Source: Cohnella endophytica
Lineage (GTDB): Bacteria; Bacillota; Bacilli; Paenibacillales; Paenibacillaceae
Direction of reading: 5' to 3'
Length of the DNA: 64,000 nucleotides
Assembly (NCBI RefSeq): GCF_003628305.1
Contig: NZ_RBZM01000009.1
Span: forward strand, 124,001 to 188,000
Part shown: positions 63,750 through 64,000 of the stretch, in pieces
How the letters are laid out: each line of letters opens with the position of its first letter
Position numbering within the stretch: the stretch's first letter is position 1
The notes under the pieces: model-generated
Databases searched by the model: none
What the model was told of the DNA's origin: nothing
The model's input: the letters and a program-made list of their open reading frames with translations, nothing else
Position numbers and translations under genes: made by a program

Positions 63750-63800
63750 ACGGCAAAAGCGCTTCCCCTCCGGTTTTTTTGACCGAAAAGGAAAGCGCAT
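63750..63800 (-). terminator. Terminator-like hairpin after the glycosidase fragment
   Basis: On the minus strand GCGCTTTCC..CGG pairs with CCG..GGGAAGCGC around a TCAAAAAAA-containing loop, and TTTTGCC follows. Imperfect but with GC-rich ends. Confidence 0.55.
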
Positions 63801-63808
63801 ATGCTGCT

Positions 63809-64000
63809 TTATGAACAATATTCGTTAGCCAAGATCAGAAAGACGCTCGAAGTCCACGTGAATGCGCGATCTCGCAGTCCTTCGCCCGTAAGCGCGTCGA
63901 AATTCTCGGCCATTCCGCTTCGGGATAACATGTCGCAGAAGCGAATCGACGCCTCCCGGGCAAGCTCGCGATCGCCGGCCGCCGCAACCCCTTCGACCAA
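63809..64000 (-). CDS. C-terminal fragment of a GH63/MGH1-like glycoside hydrolase (cut by window edge)
   Basis: The last 63 codons or so of a gene that begins beyond the window. The segment ENFDALTGEGLRDRAFTWTSSVFLILANEY matches the typical end of (alpha/alpha)6-barrel trehalase/GH63/MGH1-like enzymes, where a catalytic or structural Tyr/Phe, TG.G and the final FTW helix close the barrel. Upstream residues REASIRFCDMLSRSGM form the preceding helix. Position next to the YesMN sugar operon supports a carbohydrate role. The exact family cannot be fixed from the fragment. Confidence 0.7.
   Translation of the reverse strand: MVEGVAAAGDRELAREASIRFCDMLSRSGMAENFDALTGEGLRDRAFTWTSSVFLILANEYCS

Overview
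The window looks like chromosome from a Gram-positive, spore-former-type member of the Paenibacillaceae (Cohnella/Paenibacillus-like). The evidence is moderately GC-rich DNA, strong AGGAGG-type ribosome binding sites with frequent GTG/TTG starts, LacI- and YesMN-controlled sugar ABC operons of the Paenibacillus type, split glycine-decarboxylase (GcvPA/GcvPB) homologues, a Bacillus-like ter (yce) stress operon and lipobox lipoproteins. No rRNA, tRNA, CRISPR array, prophage or insertion sequence was seen.

Layout. 1-7350: tail of a ROK protein, then a minus-strand operon (LacI regulator, amylo-1,6-glucosidase-type debranching enzyme, solute-binding protein, two permeases) with three copies of a 14-bp palindromic operator. 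7500-13160: ArsR regulator, large SWIM-SNF2 helicase, and an Lrp-type regulator followed by a two-gene chromate transporter (the ywrCBA/chrS-chr3 arrangement). 13163-27557: an ECF-type sigma factor, an AIM24 protein plus an unknown partner, and a 12-kb tellurium/stress operon: four TerD paralogues, a TerD-TerA fusion, TerC, C-C bond lyase, PRTase-TRSP, StiP, HAD phosphatase, ATP-grasp, XpaC-like and TelA. This operon starts from an exact TGAAAC-N16-CGTA ECF promoter and is divided by two terminator-like hairpins. 27861-31717: surface polysaccharide O-acylation cluster (MBOAT + DHHW) flanked by two DUF4358 lipoproteins. 31777-49107: housekeeping and accessory genes (NlpC/P60 hydrolase, CDF metal exporter with an ArsR-type operator, two-component system, ROK fructokinase, threonine synthase, RNA methyltransferase-like protein, PPK2, sugar isomerase, MFS transporters, GT39 mannosyltransferase-like enzyme, NAGPA-like protein). 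It includes an AraC relic and an array of five short palindromes at 42848-43102. 49175-64000: an MFS gene, then a YesMN two-component system and a 10-kb operon of sugar ABC transporter, GH2 beta-galactosidase, SDR dehydrogenase and a GcvPA/GcvPB-like pair, and finally the end of a GH63/MGH1-like glycosidase.

The most unusual system is the last operon. Glycine-decarboxylase-like P subunits are translationally linked to a beta-galactosidase and an SDR enzyme, without gcvT or gcvH, and several otherwise invariant P-protein motifs have changed while the PLP-lysine motif is kept. This suggests a re-purposed PLP enzyme acting in sugar or amino-sugar catabolism. The second is the ter/PRTase/ATP-grasp operon, with a clear envelope-stress promoter and built-in attenuation points.
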